Source: Luteimonas sp. FCS-9
Lineage (GTDB): Bacteria > Pseudomonadota > Gammaproteobacteria > Xanthomonadales > Xanthomonadaceae
Length of the DNA stretch: 64,000 bases
Assembly (NCBI RefSeq): GCF_001014645.1
Contig: NZ_LASZ01000010.1
Coordinates: 62,001 to 126,000, forward strand
Reading direction: 5' to 3'
This document shows, one piece after another, positions 16,949-28,263 of the stretch; positions within the stretch are counted from its first letter, which is position 1, and every line of letters starts with the position of its first letter. The notes beneath the pieces were generated by a model. The model saw only the letters and a list, made by a program, of their open reading frames with translations, searched no databases and had not been told where the DNA came from. Made by a program: the position numbers and the translations under genes.

Positions 16949-17871
16949 CGGCGACGCTCCAGGTCGAGGTAGGGATTGTCGTCGCCCGAGCCGGACGGCC
17001 GCGCCTTGTAGCGCTTGTAGGTCCACTGGTACTGCGCGGGGTCGCGGCGGGCGATGTGCTCGACACCGGCATTGAGCACGGCGGTGGCGTGCAGCACGTC
17101 GGCATCGGCGATGCCGTCGGGTGCCGGTTCGATCCGCAGCGCGAAGCCCGGACCGTCGCCGATGCGCTCGCAGTAGGCGTAGAGCACGGTCGCGCCGGTG
17201 CGTTCGGCCAGCCGCGGCACCAGCGTCATCGTCAGCGCCGGCAGGCCGAAGAACGGCGCGAACTCGCCGTCGCCGGCCTTGGGCTGCTGGTCGGGCAGGA
17301 TGCCGGTCACGCCGCCGTCGCGCAGGGTCTTCCACAGCTGGCGCACCGCCGGGCCCTCGGCGCGGACCTGGCGCACGCGGTCGCCGTCGCCGGCGCGCGC
17401 GCGGACCAGTCGCAGGAACGCCTCGCCGACCGCCGAGTCGGGCGCTCGGTAGAGGATCGAGATCGGCGTGCGCGCGGCCAGCCACTGGTTGAGCAGCTCC
17501 CAGTTGCCGTAGTGCGGTGCGACGACGATCAGGCCCTTGCCCGACGCGAGTTCCGCGTCGAACAGCCCGACGCCGTGCTGTTCGCGGATCGCGCGCAGGT
17601 TGCGCGCCGGGCGGCGGGTCCACAGCCGCAGCGTCTCGAGCGTCTGCAGCGCCGTCGTGCGCAGCACCGCGCGCCGCAGCGCCTCGCGTTCGTCGGGCGA
17701 CAGCTCGGGATAGGCCAGTTCGAGGTTGCGCAGCGTCACGCGGCTCTCGCGGCTGCCGGCGGCGCGGCCGAGCGCGGCGGCGGCGGTGGCGATCGCGCGC
17801 TGCACGGCCGACGGCAGCAGGCCGACGAGCGTGGCGAGCAGGTACAGCAGGCGGGCGAGGAAGACGGGCAT
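16945..17871 (-). CDS. Lipid A biosynthesis acyltransferase (LpxL/LpxM family)
   Basis: The 308-residue protein has an N-terminal hydrophobic segment (FLARLLYLLATLVGLLPSAV) and the catalytic H-x4-E motif in APHYGNWELL, followed by YRAP and DQQPK segments typical of HtrB/MsbB late acyltransferases. It would transfer an acyl chain to a lipid A precursor at the inner membrane. Whether it acts as LpxL, LpxM or another acyltransferase cannot be decided here. It leads the operon acyltransferase-YdbS-YdbT and is separated from bamD by a hairpin terminator at 17906-17928. Confidence 0.88.
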   Translation of the reverse strand: MPVFLARLLYLLATLVGLLPSAVQRAIATAAAALGRAAGSRESRVTLRNLELAYPELSPDEREALRRAVLRTTALQTLETLRLWTRRPARNLRAIREQHGVGLFDAELASGKGLIVVAPHYGNWELLNQWLAARTPISILYRAPDSAVGEAFLRLVRARAGDGDRVRQVRAEGPAVRQLWKTLRDGGVTGILPDQQPKAGDGEFAPFFGLPALTMTLVPRLAERTGATVLYAYCERIGDGPGFALRIEPAPDGIADADVLHATAVLNAGVEHIARRDPAQYQWTYKRYKARPSGSGDDNPYLDLERRR

Positions 17872-17905
17872 GCGGGGAGTTTAAGCGCCCGGGCCCCGAA
17901 CGAAG

Positions 17906-17928
17906 AACGCCGCCCGGAGGGCGGCGTT
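17906..17928 (-). terminator. Rho-independent terminator after bamD
   Basis: A perfect 10-base-pair GC-rich stem, AACGCCGCCC and GGGCGGCGTT around the loop GGA, lies 9 bases past the bamD stop on the minus strand. It is followed on that strand by CTTCGTTC, a modest T-rich tail. It separates bamD from the acyltransferase operon. Confidence 0.75.
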
Positions 17929-17936
17929 GGATGTCG

Positions 17937-18794
17937 TCAGTCGCGGTCGCTGTCGATCGCGGTGCGCTCGGTCGCGAACGGGTTGAGGCGGCGGATGCGC
18001 CAGGGCTCGTTCGGCCAGGACCCGGTCAGATAGGCGTGGTCGGGCTCGTTGCGCTCCAGGACCCGGCGCGCGTCGGCGGCCAGCGCCTCGTTGCCGAGCC
18101 CCTCGTAGGCGAGCGCGAGCACCGCGACGGCGTCGTTCTGGTACTCGCTCTGCGGATAGGTCTCCAGCAGGTAGGTCGCGCGCTCGGTCGCGGCGACGTA
18201 CGCGCCGCGGCGCAGGTAGTACAGCGCGGTCTCGATCTCGTGGCGCGCGAACATGTTGCGCAGCGCGACCATGCGCTGGCGCGCGTCGGCGGCGTAGCGG
18301 CTGTTGGGGAAGCGCTCGGTGACGGTGTTGAAGTCGGCGTAGGCCTGGTTGGGCGAGGCCAGGTCGCGCCGGCTGCTGTCCAGGCTCCACACGCGCTGCA
18401 GGAACACCGTGTCGCGGCTGGAATTCACCAGGCCGCGCAGGTAGTACATGTAGGCGATGTTGCGGTGCGTGGGATAGGTGCGGATGAAGCGGTCGATGCT
18501 CGAGATCGCCTCTTCGTTGTTGCCCATCTTGTACTGCGCGTAGGCGATCTCGATCAGCGCCTGCTCGGTGTGCGGGCCGTACGGGTACTGGGCGACCAAG
18601 CGGCGGAACGTCGTCGCCGCGTTGCTCCAGTTGCCCATGCGCATCGACGCATGGCCCTTGTCGTAGAGCTCGGTGACCGGCACGCCCTCGTTCTCGTCGT
18701 CCTTGGTGTTGCCGCGGGAACAGCCGGTGGCGACCAGCGCGGCCAGCAGCAGGCACACCAGGGCGCGGGTCGTCGATGCAAGGCGTGGGGTCAT
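17937..18794 (-). CDS. bamD: Outer membrane protein assembly factor BamD
   Basis: BamD is the essential lipoprotein of the BAM complex that inserts beta-barrel proteins into the outer membrane. The 285-residue product has a lipoprotein signal with lipobox VATGC (Cys25), then TPR-like helical repeats: ELYDKGHASMRMGNWSNAA, a YPYGPHTEQALIEIAYAQYK segment, and further repeats to about residue 260. Length fits the family. An in-frame ATG at 18818 would add 8 residues, but the internal Met at 18794 gives a normal signal peptide. It is divergent from rluD with 89 bases between, a conserved bamD/rluD arrangement. Confidence 0.94.
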   Translation of the reverse strand: MTPRLASTTRALVCLLLAALVATGCSRGNTKDDENEGVPVTELYDKGHASMRMGNWSNAATTFRRLVAQYPYGPHTEQALIEIAYAQYKMGNNEEAISSIDRFIRTYPTHRNIAYMYYLRGLVNSSRDTVFLQRVWSLDSSRRDLASPNQAYADFNTVTERFPNSRYAADARQRMVALRNMFARHEIETALYYLRRGAYVAATERATYLLETYPQSEYQNDAVAVLALAYEGLGNEALAADARRVLERNEPDHAYLTGSWPNEPWRIRRLNPFATERTAIDSDRD

Positions 18795-18883
18795 GGAGGC
18801 GGTGAGCGGTCGGGGCACGAACGGCGGATAATAACAGTCCGGGCCCCGGGCCCGCCGCCCACGCCTGAATCCGAGCCGTCCAA

Positions 18884-19869
<986 letters not shown>

Positions 19870-19873
<4 letters not shown>

Positions 19874-20646
19874 GCGCCTGGCTGCCCGCCGACTGGCCCG
19901 CGCCGCCGGGCGTGCGCGCCGGCACCACGCTGCGCCACGGCGCTGGCGCCTCGTCGCCGCCGTTCGACAGTTTCAACCTCGGCAACCACCGCACGTCAGC
20001 GGGCGACGACCCGGCGGTCGTGGCCGGCAACCGCGACGCGCTGGCACGCCTGCTCGCGCTGCCGTCGCCGCCGCACTGGCTGCGGCAGGTGCACGGTACG
20101 ACGGTGCTGCGCTTCGACGCGCCGGCCGCGGGCGCCGCGGCGATCGACGCCGAGCCCGAGGCCGACGCGGCCGTCACCGCGGTGCCCGGCGTCGTGCTGG
20201 CGATCCTGACCGCCGACTGCCTGCCGGTGGTGTTCGCCGCCGACGACGGCGGCGAGATCGCGGCCGCGCACGCGGGCTGGCGCGGCCTGGCCGCGGGCGT
20301 GCTCGAAGCGACGGTCGCGGCGATGCGGACCTCCTCATCGCGGCTGCGGGTCTGGCTCGGGCCTGCGGCTGGACCTGCGTCCTACGAGATCGGCGCGGAG
20401 GTGCGCGAGGCATTCACGGCCACCGATCCGGGCGCCGATGCCGCCTTCGTCGCCACGCGAGCCGATCACTGGCGCGTGGATCTCTACGCGCTCGCGCGTC
20501 GGCGTCTCGAGGCGGTGGGGATCCGCAGCGACGCGATCCACGGCGGCGACCGCGACACGATCGCCGAATCCGACGCGTTCTTCTCGCATCGCCGCGACGG
20601 CCGCAGCGGCCGGATCGCGACGCTGGCGTGGATGGCGCACGCGTGA
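19870..20646 (+). CDS. pgeF: Peptidoglycan editing factor PgeF (YfiH family)
   Basis: The YfiH/laccase-domain family removes wrongly inserted amino acids from peptidoglycan precursors and has been reported to act on purine nucleosides. The 258-residue product has the family motifs [18 protein letters not shown] (metal-binding Cys) and [10 protein letters not shown] (metal-binding His). Translation is assigned to a GTG at 19870 that overlaps the rluD stop by GTGA, giving a normal N-terminus ([10 protein letters not shown]); the frame is open upstream through rluD but without homology. The gene pair rluD-pgeF is common. Confidence 0.92.
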
Positions 20647-20672
20647 GCTGGATCCCTGAAGGACGCAGTCCC

Positions 20673-20744
20673 CTGTAGGAGCGCGCTTGCGCGCGATGAC
20701 GCTGTCCCGGCGACGCCCGATCGCGCGCAAGCGCGCTCCTACAG
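20673..20744. repeat. REP-type palindrome, copy 2
   Basis: An almost perfect inverted repeat: CTGTAGGAGCGCGCTTGCGC reads back as its complement at the right end, where GCGCGCTCCTACAG closes at 20744, around a loop of about 25 bases. It lies between the convergent ends of pgeF and the TonB receptor gene, where it may stabilise or end both transcripts. It is the best-preserved of three copies. Confidence 0.9.
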
Positions 20745-20837
20745 GAGGTCGGACGCGCGCCAGCAGGATCAGGCACGCGCCAGCAAGGAATCAGGCACAT
20801 GCCAGTCCATCGCGTGCGGATGCCGCGGGACGCGCCT

Positions 20838-23282
<2,445 letters not shown>

Positions 23283-23449
23283 GCGGGCTCCTGGCGGGGA
23301 CGGGAAAGGGAGTGGCACCGGGAACCGTCGCGGGCGGGGAGAGGGGACGCGCGCGACGCCCGGTGCCGGTGACCGTGCGTGCAGCGACGGCCAGGGTCGC
23401 ATTAGGCCCGCTCGCCGGTCCATGCGTCCATCGGCATAAAGCGATACAG

Positions 23450-23467
23450 TGTTGCGGCGCCGCAACA
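23450..23467. promoter_or_regulatory. Perfect 18-bp palindrome, candidate operator
   Basis: TGTTGCGGCGCCGCAACA is its own reverse complement. It lies in the divergent intergenic region between the TonB receptor (start 23282, minus) and the DUF3574 lipoprotein (start 23525, plus), the expected place for a shared operator. The length and symmetry suit a dimeric helix-turn-helix regulator of TetR or similar type. No regulator gene is adjacent, and binding is not shown. Confidence 0.5.
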
Positions 23468-23524
23468 ATCGCGGGCGCGCCGGTGCCTAGGATGGCGCTC
23501 TTCCCTTCCTCGACCCCGATCGCC

Positions 23525-24004
23525 ATGCCGTCTCCGTTGCGCACCGTCCTCCTGATCCTCGTCGCACTGTCGCTGGGTGCCTGTGCGAGCGCGCCCGTGC
23601 CCGCCGGCGCGCCGCTGCAGGTCGCGACCGCCGCCTACCAGGGCGATGCGACGCGGCCGGCGGACGGCCGCGGCTGGCTGCGCACCGAGCTGTACTTCGC
23701 CACCGGGCGCTGGGACGCCGATGCCGACGAAGCGGCCGCCGCCGAGCGCCGCTGGCTCGATTTCCTCGATCGCGAGGTCTCGCCGCGGTTTCCCGCCGGC
23801 CTGAGCGTCGTCGACGTTTACGGCCAGTGGCTGCCGCCGGGCAGCGACACCCCCAGCCGGTTGCGCTCCAAGGAGTTGGTGGTGCTGCATGCCGACACGC
23901 CCGAAGCCGCGGCGTCGATCGAGGCGATCCGGCTGGCGTGGAAGCGCGAGACCGGCCACCTGTCGGTGCTGCGTTCGCAGCTGCACGCCGACGTGTCGTT
24001 CTGA
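23525..24004 (+). CDS. DUF3574 lipoprotein
   Basis: The 159-residue product has a lipoprotein signal (MPSPLRTVLLILVALSLGAC) with lipobox LGAC. The mature part contains RTELYFATGRWDADADEAA, WLDFLDREVSPRFPAGLSVVDVYGQW and SKELVVLHAD, which fit the DUF3574 family of small exported proteins. No function is known. An ATG at 23492 in the same frame would add 11 residues before the signal peptide and is less likely. The permease gene follows after 11 bases, so the two are probably cotranscribed. Confidence 0.8.
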   Translation: MPSPLRTVLLILVALSLGACASAPVPAGAPLQVATAAYQGDATRPADGRGWLRTELYFATGRWDADADEAAAAERRWLDFLDREVSPRFPAGLSVVDVYGQWLPPGSDTPSRLRSKELVVLHADTPEAAASIEAIRLAWKRETGHLSVLRSQLHADVSF

Positions 24005-24015
24005 GGGGCGCGACG

Positions 24016-25626
24016 ATGGCCTCGATGCCCGGCGCCGCGCAGCGCGGCGCGCGCTGGTTCGTCCCCGGCGACGTCAACGGGTTCTTCGGCCTCGTCGTCG
24101 ACAACCTGTCGATCCTGGGCTTCATCGCCGCGGCGCTGGTCGGGATCTTCGGCATGCCGGCCGACATCGTGTTCGGGCGCATGTTCCCGGGCACGGCGCT
24201 CGGCGTGCTGGTCGGCAACCTGATGTACACGTGGATGGCGCGCCGTCTCGCCCGACGCACCGGGAGAGACGACGTGACCGCGATGCCGCTGGGCCTGGAC
24301 GCGCCGACGAGTATCGGCATGGCGCTGCTGGTGCTGGGCCCGGCGTTCCTCGCGTTCGGCCGGCAGGGCCTGGATGCGGACGCCGCCGGCATCGCGACCT
24401 GGCAGCTCGGCATGGCGTCGCTGGTGGTGATGGGCGCGCTCAAGCTCGTGCTGTCGTTCGCCGGCGACTGGATCACCCGCGTCGTGCCGCGCGCGGCGCT
24501 GCTCGGCTCGATCGGCGGCGCGGCGCTGATGCTGCTCGGCTTCCTGCCGCTGATCGAGACCCTGCGCGCGCCGGTCGCCGGCTTCGTCACGCTCGGGCTG
24601 CTGCTGTACGTGCTGGTCGCGCGCGGGCCGGTCCCGCTGCGCCTGCCCGGCGTGCCGTTCGCGCTGCTGGTGGGTCTGGCGCTCTACTACGGTCTGGGGC
24701 TGGCCGGCCTGTCGCCGGGCTTCGCTTTGCCCGACGTCGCCTGGCCCGCACCGGCATGGCCGTGGCCGAACCTGGGCTTTGTCGACGGGCTGCCGGCGAC
24801 GCTGCCCTACCTGTCGCTACTGCTGCCGTTCGGCCTGCTGATGGTGGTGGGCGGCATCAACGTCAGCGAGAGCGCACGCGCGGCCGGCGACGACTACCGC
24901 ACGCGCGACGTGCTGCTGGTCGAGGCGGTGTCGACGCTGGTGGCCGGGGTCTGCGGCGGGGTCGCGCAGACCACGCCCTACATCGGCCAGCCGGCCTACA
25001 AGCAGATGGGCGCGCGCAGCGGCTACACGCTGCTGACCGGCCTGTTCGTCGGCCTGGGCGGCATGCTGGGCCTGGTGTCGGGCCTGGTGCAGTGGCTGCC
25101 GGTCGCAGTGCTGGCCCCGATCATCGTGTTCGTCGGCATCGGCATCACGGTGCAGGCCTTCCACAGCACGCGACGCGAGCACGCGATCGCGGTGTCGCTG
25201 GCGTTCCTGCCGGCCGTCGCCTATCTGTTCAACATCAAGTTCGGCAATCCGGCGTGGATCGAGCCGGGGCGCATGGCCGCGCTGTACGCGCAGGTCGACG
25301 CCGGCCACGGCCTGCCGGAGATGGCGACGATCGTCGTGCTCGGCAACGGCTTCATCATCACCGCGATGCTGTGGGCGACGGCGCTGGTCGCGCTGGTCGA
25401 CCGGCGCCCGGGCGCCGCCGTGGCAACGCTGCTGGCGGCTGCGGTCGCGACGCTGTTCGGCGTGATCCACTCGGTGCACCCGACCGGCGCGCTGGTGTTG
25501 CCCTGGCAGCTGGAGGGCCTGCGCCAGGCGATCGCGTTCCAGTTCGCGGCCGCGTACGCGGTGCTGGCGGTCGTGGTCGGGCTGCTGGGCCTGCAGCGAC
25601 GGCCGGCGACGATCGATCCGGCCTGA
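24016..25626 (+). CDS. NCS2-like permease
   Basis: The 536-residue protein is very hydrophobic, with about 12 predicted membrane segments. It contains LGFIAAALVGIFGMPADIVF, MYTWMARRLARRTGRDDVTAMPLGLDAPT and VAQTTPYIGQPAYKQMGARS, resembling the nucleobase/xanthine-uracil (NCS2/AzgA-like) permeases and uncharacterised homologues. It would be an inner-membrane transporter, but the substrate is not readable. A Shine-Dalgarno-like GAGGGG (24003-24008) precedes the ATG at 24016 and fixes this start; the frame is open upstream through the lipoprotein gene. Confidence 0.8.
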   Translation: MASMPGAAQRGARWFVPGDVNGFFGLVVDNLSILGFIAAALVGIFGMPADIVFGRMFPGTALGVLVGNLMYTWMARRLARRTGRDDVTAMPLGLDAPTSIGMALLVLGPAFLAFGRQGLDADAAGIATWQLGMASLVVMGALKLVLSFAGDWITRVVPRAALLGSIGGAALMLLGFLPLIETLRAPVAGFVTLGLLLYVLVARGPVPLRLPGVPFALLVGLALYYGLGLAGLSPGFALPDVAWPAPAWPWPNLGFVDGLPATLPYLSLLLPFGLLMVVGGINVSESARAAGDDYRTRDVLLVEAVSTLVAGVCGGVAQTTPYIGQPAYKQMGARSGYTLLTGLFVGLGGMLGLVSGLVQWLPVAVLAPIIVFVGIGITVQAFHSTRREHAIAVSLAFLPAVAYLFNIKFGNPAWIEPGRMAALYAQVDAGHGLPEMATIVVLGNGFIITAMLWATALVALVDRRPGAAVATLLAAAVATLFGVIHSVHPTGALVLPWQLEGLRQAIAFQFAAAYAVLAVVVGLLGLQRRPATIDPA

Positions 25627-25681
25627 TCGCACGCGGTGCGCAGGCGCTATCCTGCGCCGCCCGATCCACCCGAGACCCGAG

Positions 25682-26236
25682 ATGGCGCCGACGCTGTTCC
25701 AGACCCTGCTCGGCGCCGCCTTCTTCCGGCTGCCCGAGACTCTGCGCGTGCTGCACGGCGTGCGCGGGCAGGCGCGCCATGCCGGCGCGATGACGATCGA
25801 GCGCAGCGGCGGGCTCGCCGCGCGGGCATGCGCGCGCCTGGCCGGTGTGCCGGCCGCGGCGACGGACGCGGCGTTGTCGCTCGACTGCACGACCGGTCCG
25901 CGCGGGGAAATCTGGGTCCGCCGGCTGGGCGCGCCGCCGAGGATCGTGCAAGCGCGCTGGCGGCTGTGGCACCGCGATGGCCAACTGCGGCTGCGCCGCG
26001 GTGCGCTGCAGTTGCGCTGCGTGCTGCACCACCACGACGGGACGCTCTACTGGAACGTCGTTGGCGCGCGCGCGTTCGGCGTGCTGCCGCTGCCGGCACG
26101 GCTGCTGTCGGAGGTGCGCGGCAACGAGCGCGAGGTCGACGGACGCTGCGCGTTCGAAGTCGAGGCGGCGCTGCCGCTGGTCGGCCCGGTGTTCCGCGCG
26201 CACGGCTGGCTGCACCCGGCGAACCGGCAGGACTGA
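25682..26236 (+). CDS. DUF4166-like protein
   Basis: The 184-residue product begins MAPTLFQTLLGAAFFRLPETLRVLHGV and has GEIWVRRLGAPP and a C-terminal LPLVGPVFRAHGWLHP. This layout (phosphatase-or-reductase-tail-like, ending in a hydrophobic proline-glycine segment) resembles the DUF4166 domain that occurs alone or fused to SDR proteins. There is no signal peptide or clear membrane helix. It follows the permease by 55 bases on the same strand and could be the last gene of that unit. The family call is moderate and no function can be assigned. Confidence 0.6.
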   Translation: MAPTLFQTLLGAAFFRLPETLRVLHGVRGQARHAGAMTIERSGGLAARACARLAGVPAAATDAALSLDCTTGPRGEIWVRRLGAPPRIVQARWRLWHRDGQLRLRRGALQLRCVLHHHDGTLYWNVVGARAFGVLPLPARLLSEVRGNEREVDGRCAFEVEAALPLVGPVFRAHGWLHPANRQD

Positions 26237-26352
26237 GCGCGCGACGCGACGCGCGCAGGCCGGCACGAACGCACCGTTGCGGGCCCGATCGGGGACGATG
26301 GACGCCCCGATCGTCGATAATGCCGCTCCCCCTGCCTTCCCGGAGCCGTGCC

Positions 26353-26886
26353 ATGTCCGCACAGACCCGCGCCCCGTTCGCCGATGTCCCCGGTGTCGCC
26401 CCCGCACGCGATGCCGCCACGCGCGAGTTCGTCTTCAACCACACGATGCTGCGGGTCAAGGACCCGGCCGCGTCGCTGGACTTCTACACCCGCGTGCTGG
26501 GCTTCACGCTGGCGCGCAAGGTCGACTTCCCGGAGGCGAAGTTCTCGCTGTACTTCCTGGTGCTGGTCGACGACGCCGGCGCCATCCCCGACGACGACGA
26601 GGCGCGCCGCCAGTGGCTGGCGCAGCAGCGCGGCGTGCTCGAGCTGACCCACAACCACGGCACCGAGGCGCAGGACGGCCCGGTCTATCACGACGGCAAC
26701 AGTGACCCGCGCGGCTTCGGCCACATCTGCGTCAGCGTGCCCGACATCCGCGCGGCCTGCGCGCGCTTCGAGGCGCTGGACGTGCCGTTCCAGAAGCGGC
26801 TGAGCGACGGCAGCATGAAGTCGATCGCCTTCATCAAGGATCCCGACGGCTACTGGGTCGAGATCATCCAGCCCGCACCGCTCTGA
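26353..26886 (+). CDS. gloA: Lactoylglutathione lyase (glyoxalase I)
   Basis: Isomerises the methylglyoxal-glutathione hemithioacetal to lactoylglutathione in the cytoplasm. The 177-residue protein has the long form of the N-terminus (TREFVFNHTMLRVKDPAASL), with LDFYTRVLGF, GVLELTHNHGTE, GFGHICVSV and KDPDGYWVEI, which include the metal-binding His, Glu, His and Glu residues. It resembles the eukaryote-like, usually zinc-dependent glyoxalases. The start at 26353 gives the family N-terminus; the frame is open much further upstream without homology. It is convergent with otsA. Confidence 0.93.
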   Translation: MSAQTRAPFADVPGVAPARDAATREFVFNHTMLRVKDPAASLDFYTRVLGFTLARKVDFPEAKFSLYFLVLVDDAGAIPDDDEARRQWLAQQRGVLELTHNHGTEAQDGPVYHDGNSDPRGFGHICVSVPDIRAACARFEALDVPFQKRLSDGSMKSIAFIKDPDGYWVEIIQPAPL

Positions 26887-26892
26887 CCCGGC

Positions 26893-28263
26893 CTAGCGGG
26901 TCTGCCCGAGCCGGCCGAGGAAATCGCGCCGCCAGGCGTGGATGTCGTAGCTGGAGATGCGTTGCATCATCGACTGCCAGCGCTCCCGGCGCTCGTCCTG
27001 CGGCATCTTCAGTGCGGCGGCGATCGCATCGGCGACGCCGTCGCTGTCGAAGGGGTTGATCAGCAGTGCACCGTCAAGCTCGCGCGCCGCGCCGGCGAAG
27101 ATCGACAGCACCAGCGCGCCCGGATCGTCGGGATCCTGCGAGGCCACGTACTCCTTGGCGACCAGGTTCATGCCGTCGCGCAGCGGCGTGACCAGGCCGA
27201 TGCGTGCCAGCCGGTAGAAGCCGGCCAGCGTCGCATGCGGATAGGTGCGGTTGACGTAGCGCACCGGCGTCCAGTCGGGGTCGGCATGGGCGCCGTTGAT
27301 GTGGCCGGCGTACTGCTCGAGCTCGCGGCGCAGCGCGCGGTAGCTCGCGACGCCGCCGCGCGAGACCGGCGCGATCTGCAGGTAGGTCAACTGGCCGCGC
27401 AGGTCGGTGTGCTTGTCGAGGACGCGTTCGAACGCGCGGAAGCGCTCGGGCAGGCCCTTGGAGTAGTCGAGCCGGTCGACGCCGATCGCCAGTGCGCGGC
27501 CGGTCAGGCTGGCCTGCATCCGCCGCACGGCCGCGTTGCGCGCGGAATTGGCCGCCAGCGTCGCGATCGCCGTGGCGTCGATGCCGATCGGGAACGCCTC
27601 GGCCTGGAAGCTGCGCCCGTCGTGGTCGCGCAGCGTGCCGCGCCCGGGCACGCTGCCGCCACGGAACAGGCGGATGTAGTCCTGGAAACGCTCGAGGTCG
27701 CGCTCGGTCTGGAAGCCGACCAGGTCGTAGGCCGCCAGCGCGCCGAAGGTCTTCTCGTGGTGCGGCAGGCCGGCGACGATGTCGGCCGACGGGAACGGCA
27801 CGTGCAGGAAGAAGCCGATGCGCGCGCGCACGCCGCGTCGCCGCAGCTCCTGCGCCAGCGGCAGGAGGTGGTAGTCGTGCACCCAGACGATGTCCTCGTC
27901 GCGGATCTCCTTGGCCAGCTTCTCGGCGAACAGCGCGTTGACGCCGCGGTAGGCGGCCTGGGTCAGCGCGTTGTAGTCGACCAGGTCCAGGCGGAAGTGC
28001 AGCAGCGGCCACAGCGTGCGGTTGGAGAAGCCGTTGTAGTAGCCCTCGTAGTCCTCGCGCGACAGGTCGATCGTCAGGTAGTCGATGTTCTCGTGCGTGG
28101 TGCGGTGCATCTCGCCCGAGTGCGCGCGTGCGACCTTGCCGCTCCAGCCGAACCACAGGCCGCCGGTCTCCTTGAGCGCGGCGTCGAGCGCGGTCGCCAG
28201 GCCGCCGTTCTGGTCCGAATCCGGCAGCGCGACCCGGTTGGAGACGACGACCAGGCGGCTCAT
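26893..28263 (-). CDS. otsA: Trehalose-6-phosphate synthase
   Basis: Makes trehalose-6-phosphate from UDP-glucose and glucose-6-phosphate (GT20). The 456-residue protein begins [14 protein letters not shown] and has [45 protein letters not shown] and [14 protein letters not shown], all diagnostic. Its ATG (28263-28261) overlaps the GH15 stop codon as ATGA, so it is the third, translationally coupled gene of the otsB-GH15-otsA operon. Trehalose would serve as an osmotic or desiccation protectant. Confidence 0.96.
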   Translation of the reverse strand: MSRLVVVSNRVALPDSDQNGGLATALDAALKETGGLWFGWSGKVARAHSGEMHRTTHENIDYLTIDLSREDYEGYYNGFSNRTLWPLLHFRLDLVDYNALTQAAYRGVNALFAEKLAKEIRDEDIVWVHDYHLLPLAQELRRRGVRARIGFFLHVPFPSADIVAGLPHHEKTFGALAAYDLVGFQTERDLERFQDYIRLFRGGSVPGRGTLRDHDGRSFQAEAFPIGIDATAIATLAANSARNAAVRRMQASLTGRALAIGVDRLDYSKGLPERFRAFERVLDKHTDLRGQLTYLQIAPVSRGGVASYRALRRELEQYAGHINGAHADPDWTPVRYVNRTYPHATLAGFYRLARIGLVTPLRDGMNLVAKEYVASQDPDDPGALVLSIFAGAARELDGALLINPFDSDGVADAIAAALKMPQDERRERWQSMMQRISSYDIHAWRRDFLGRLGQTR

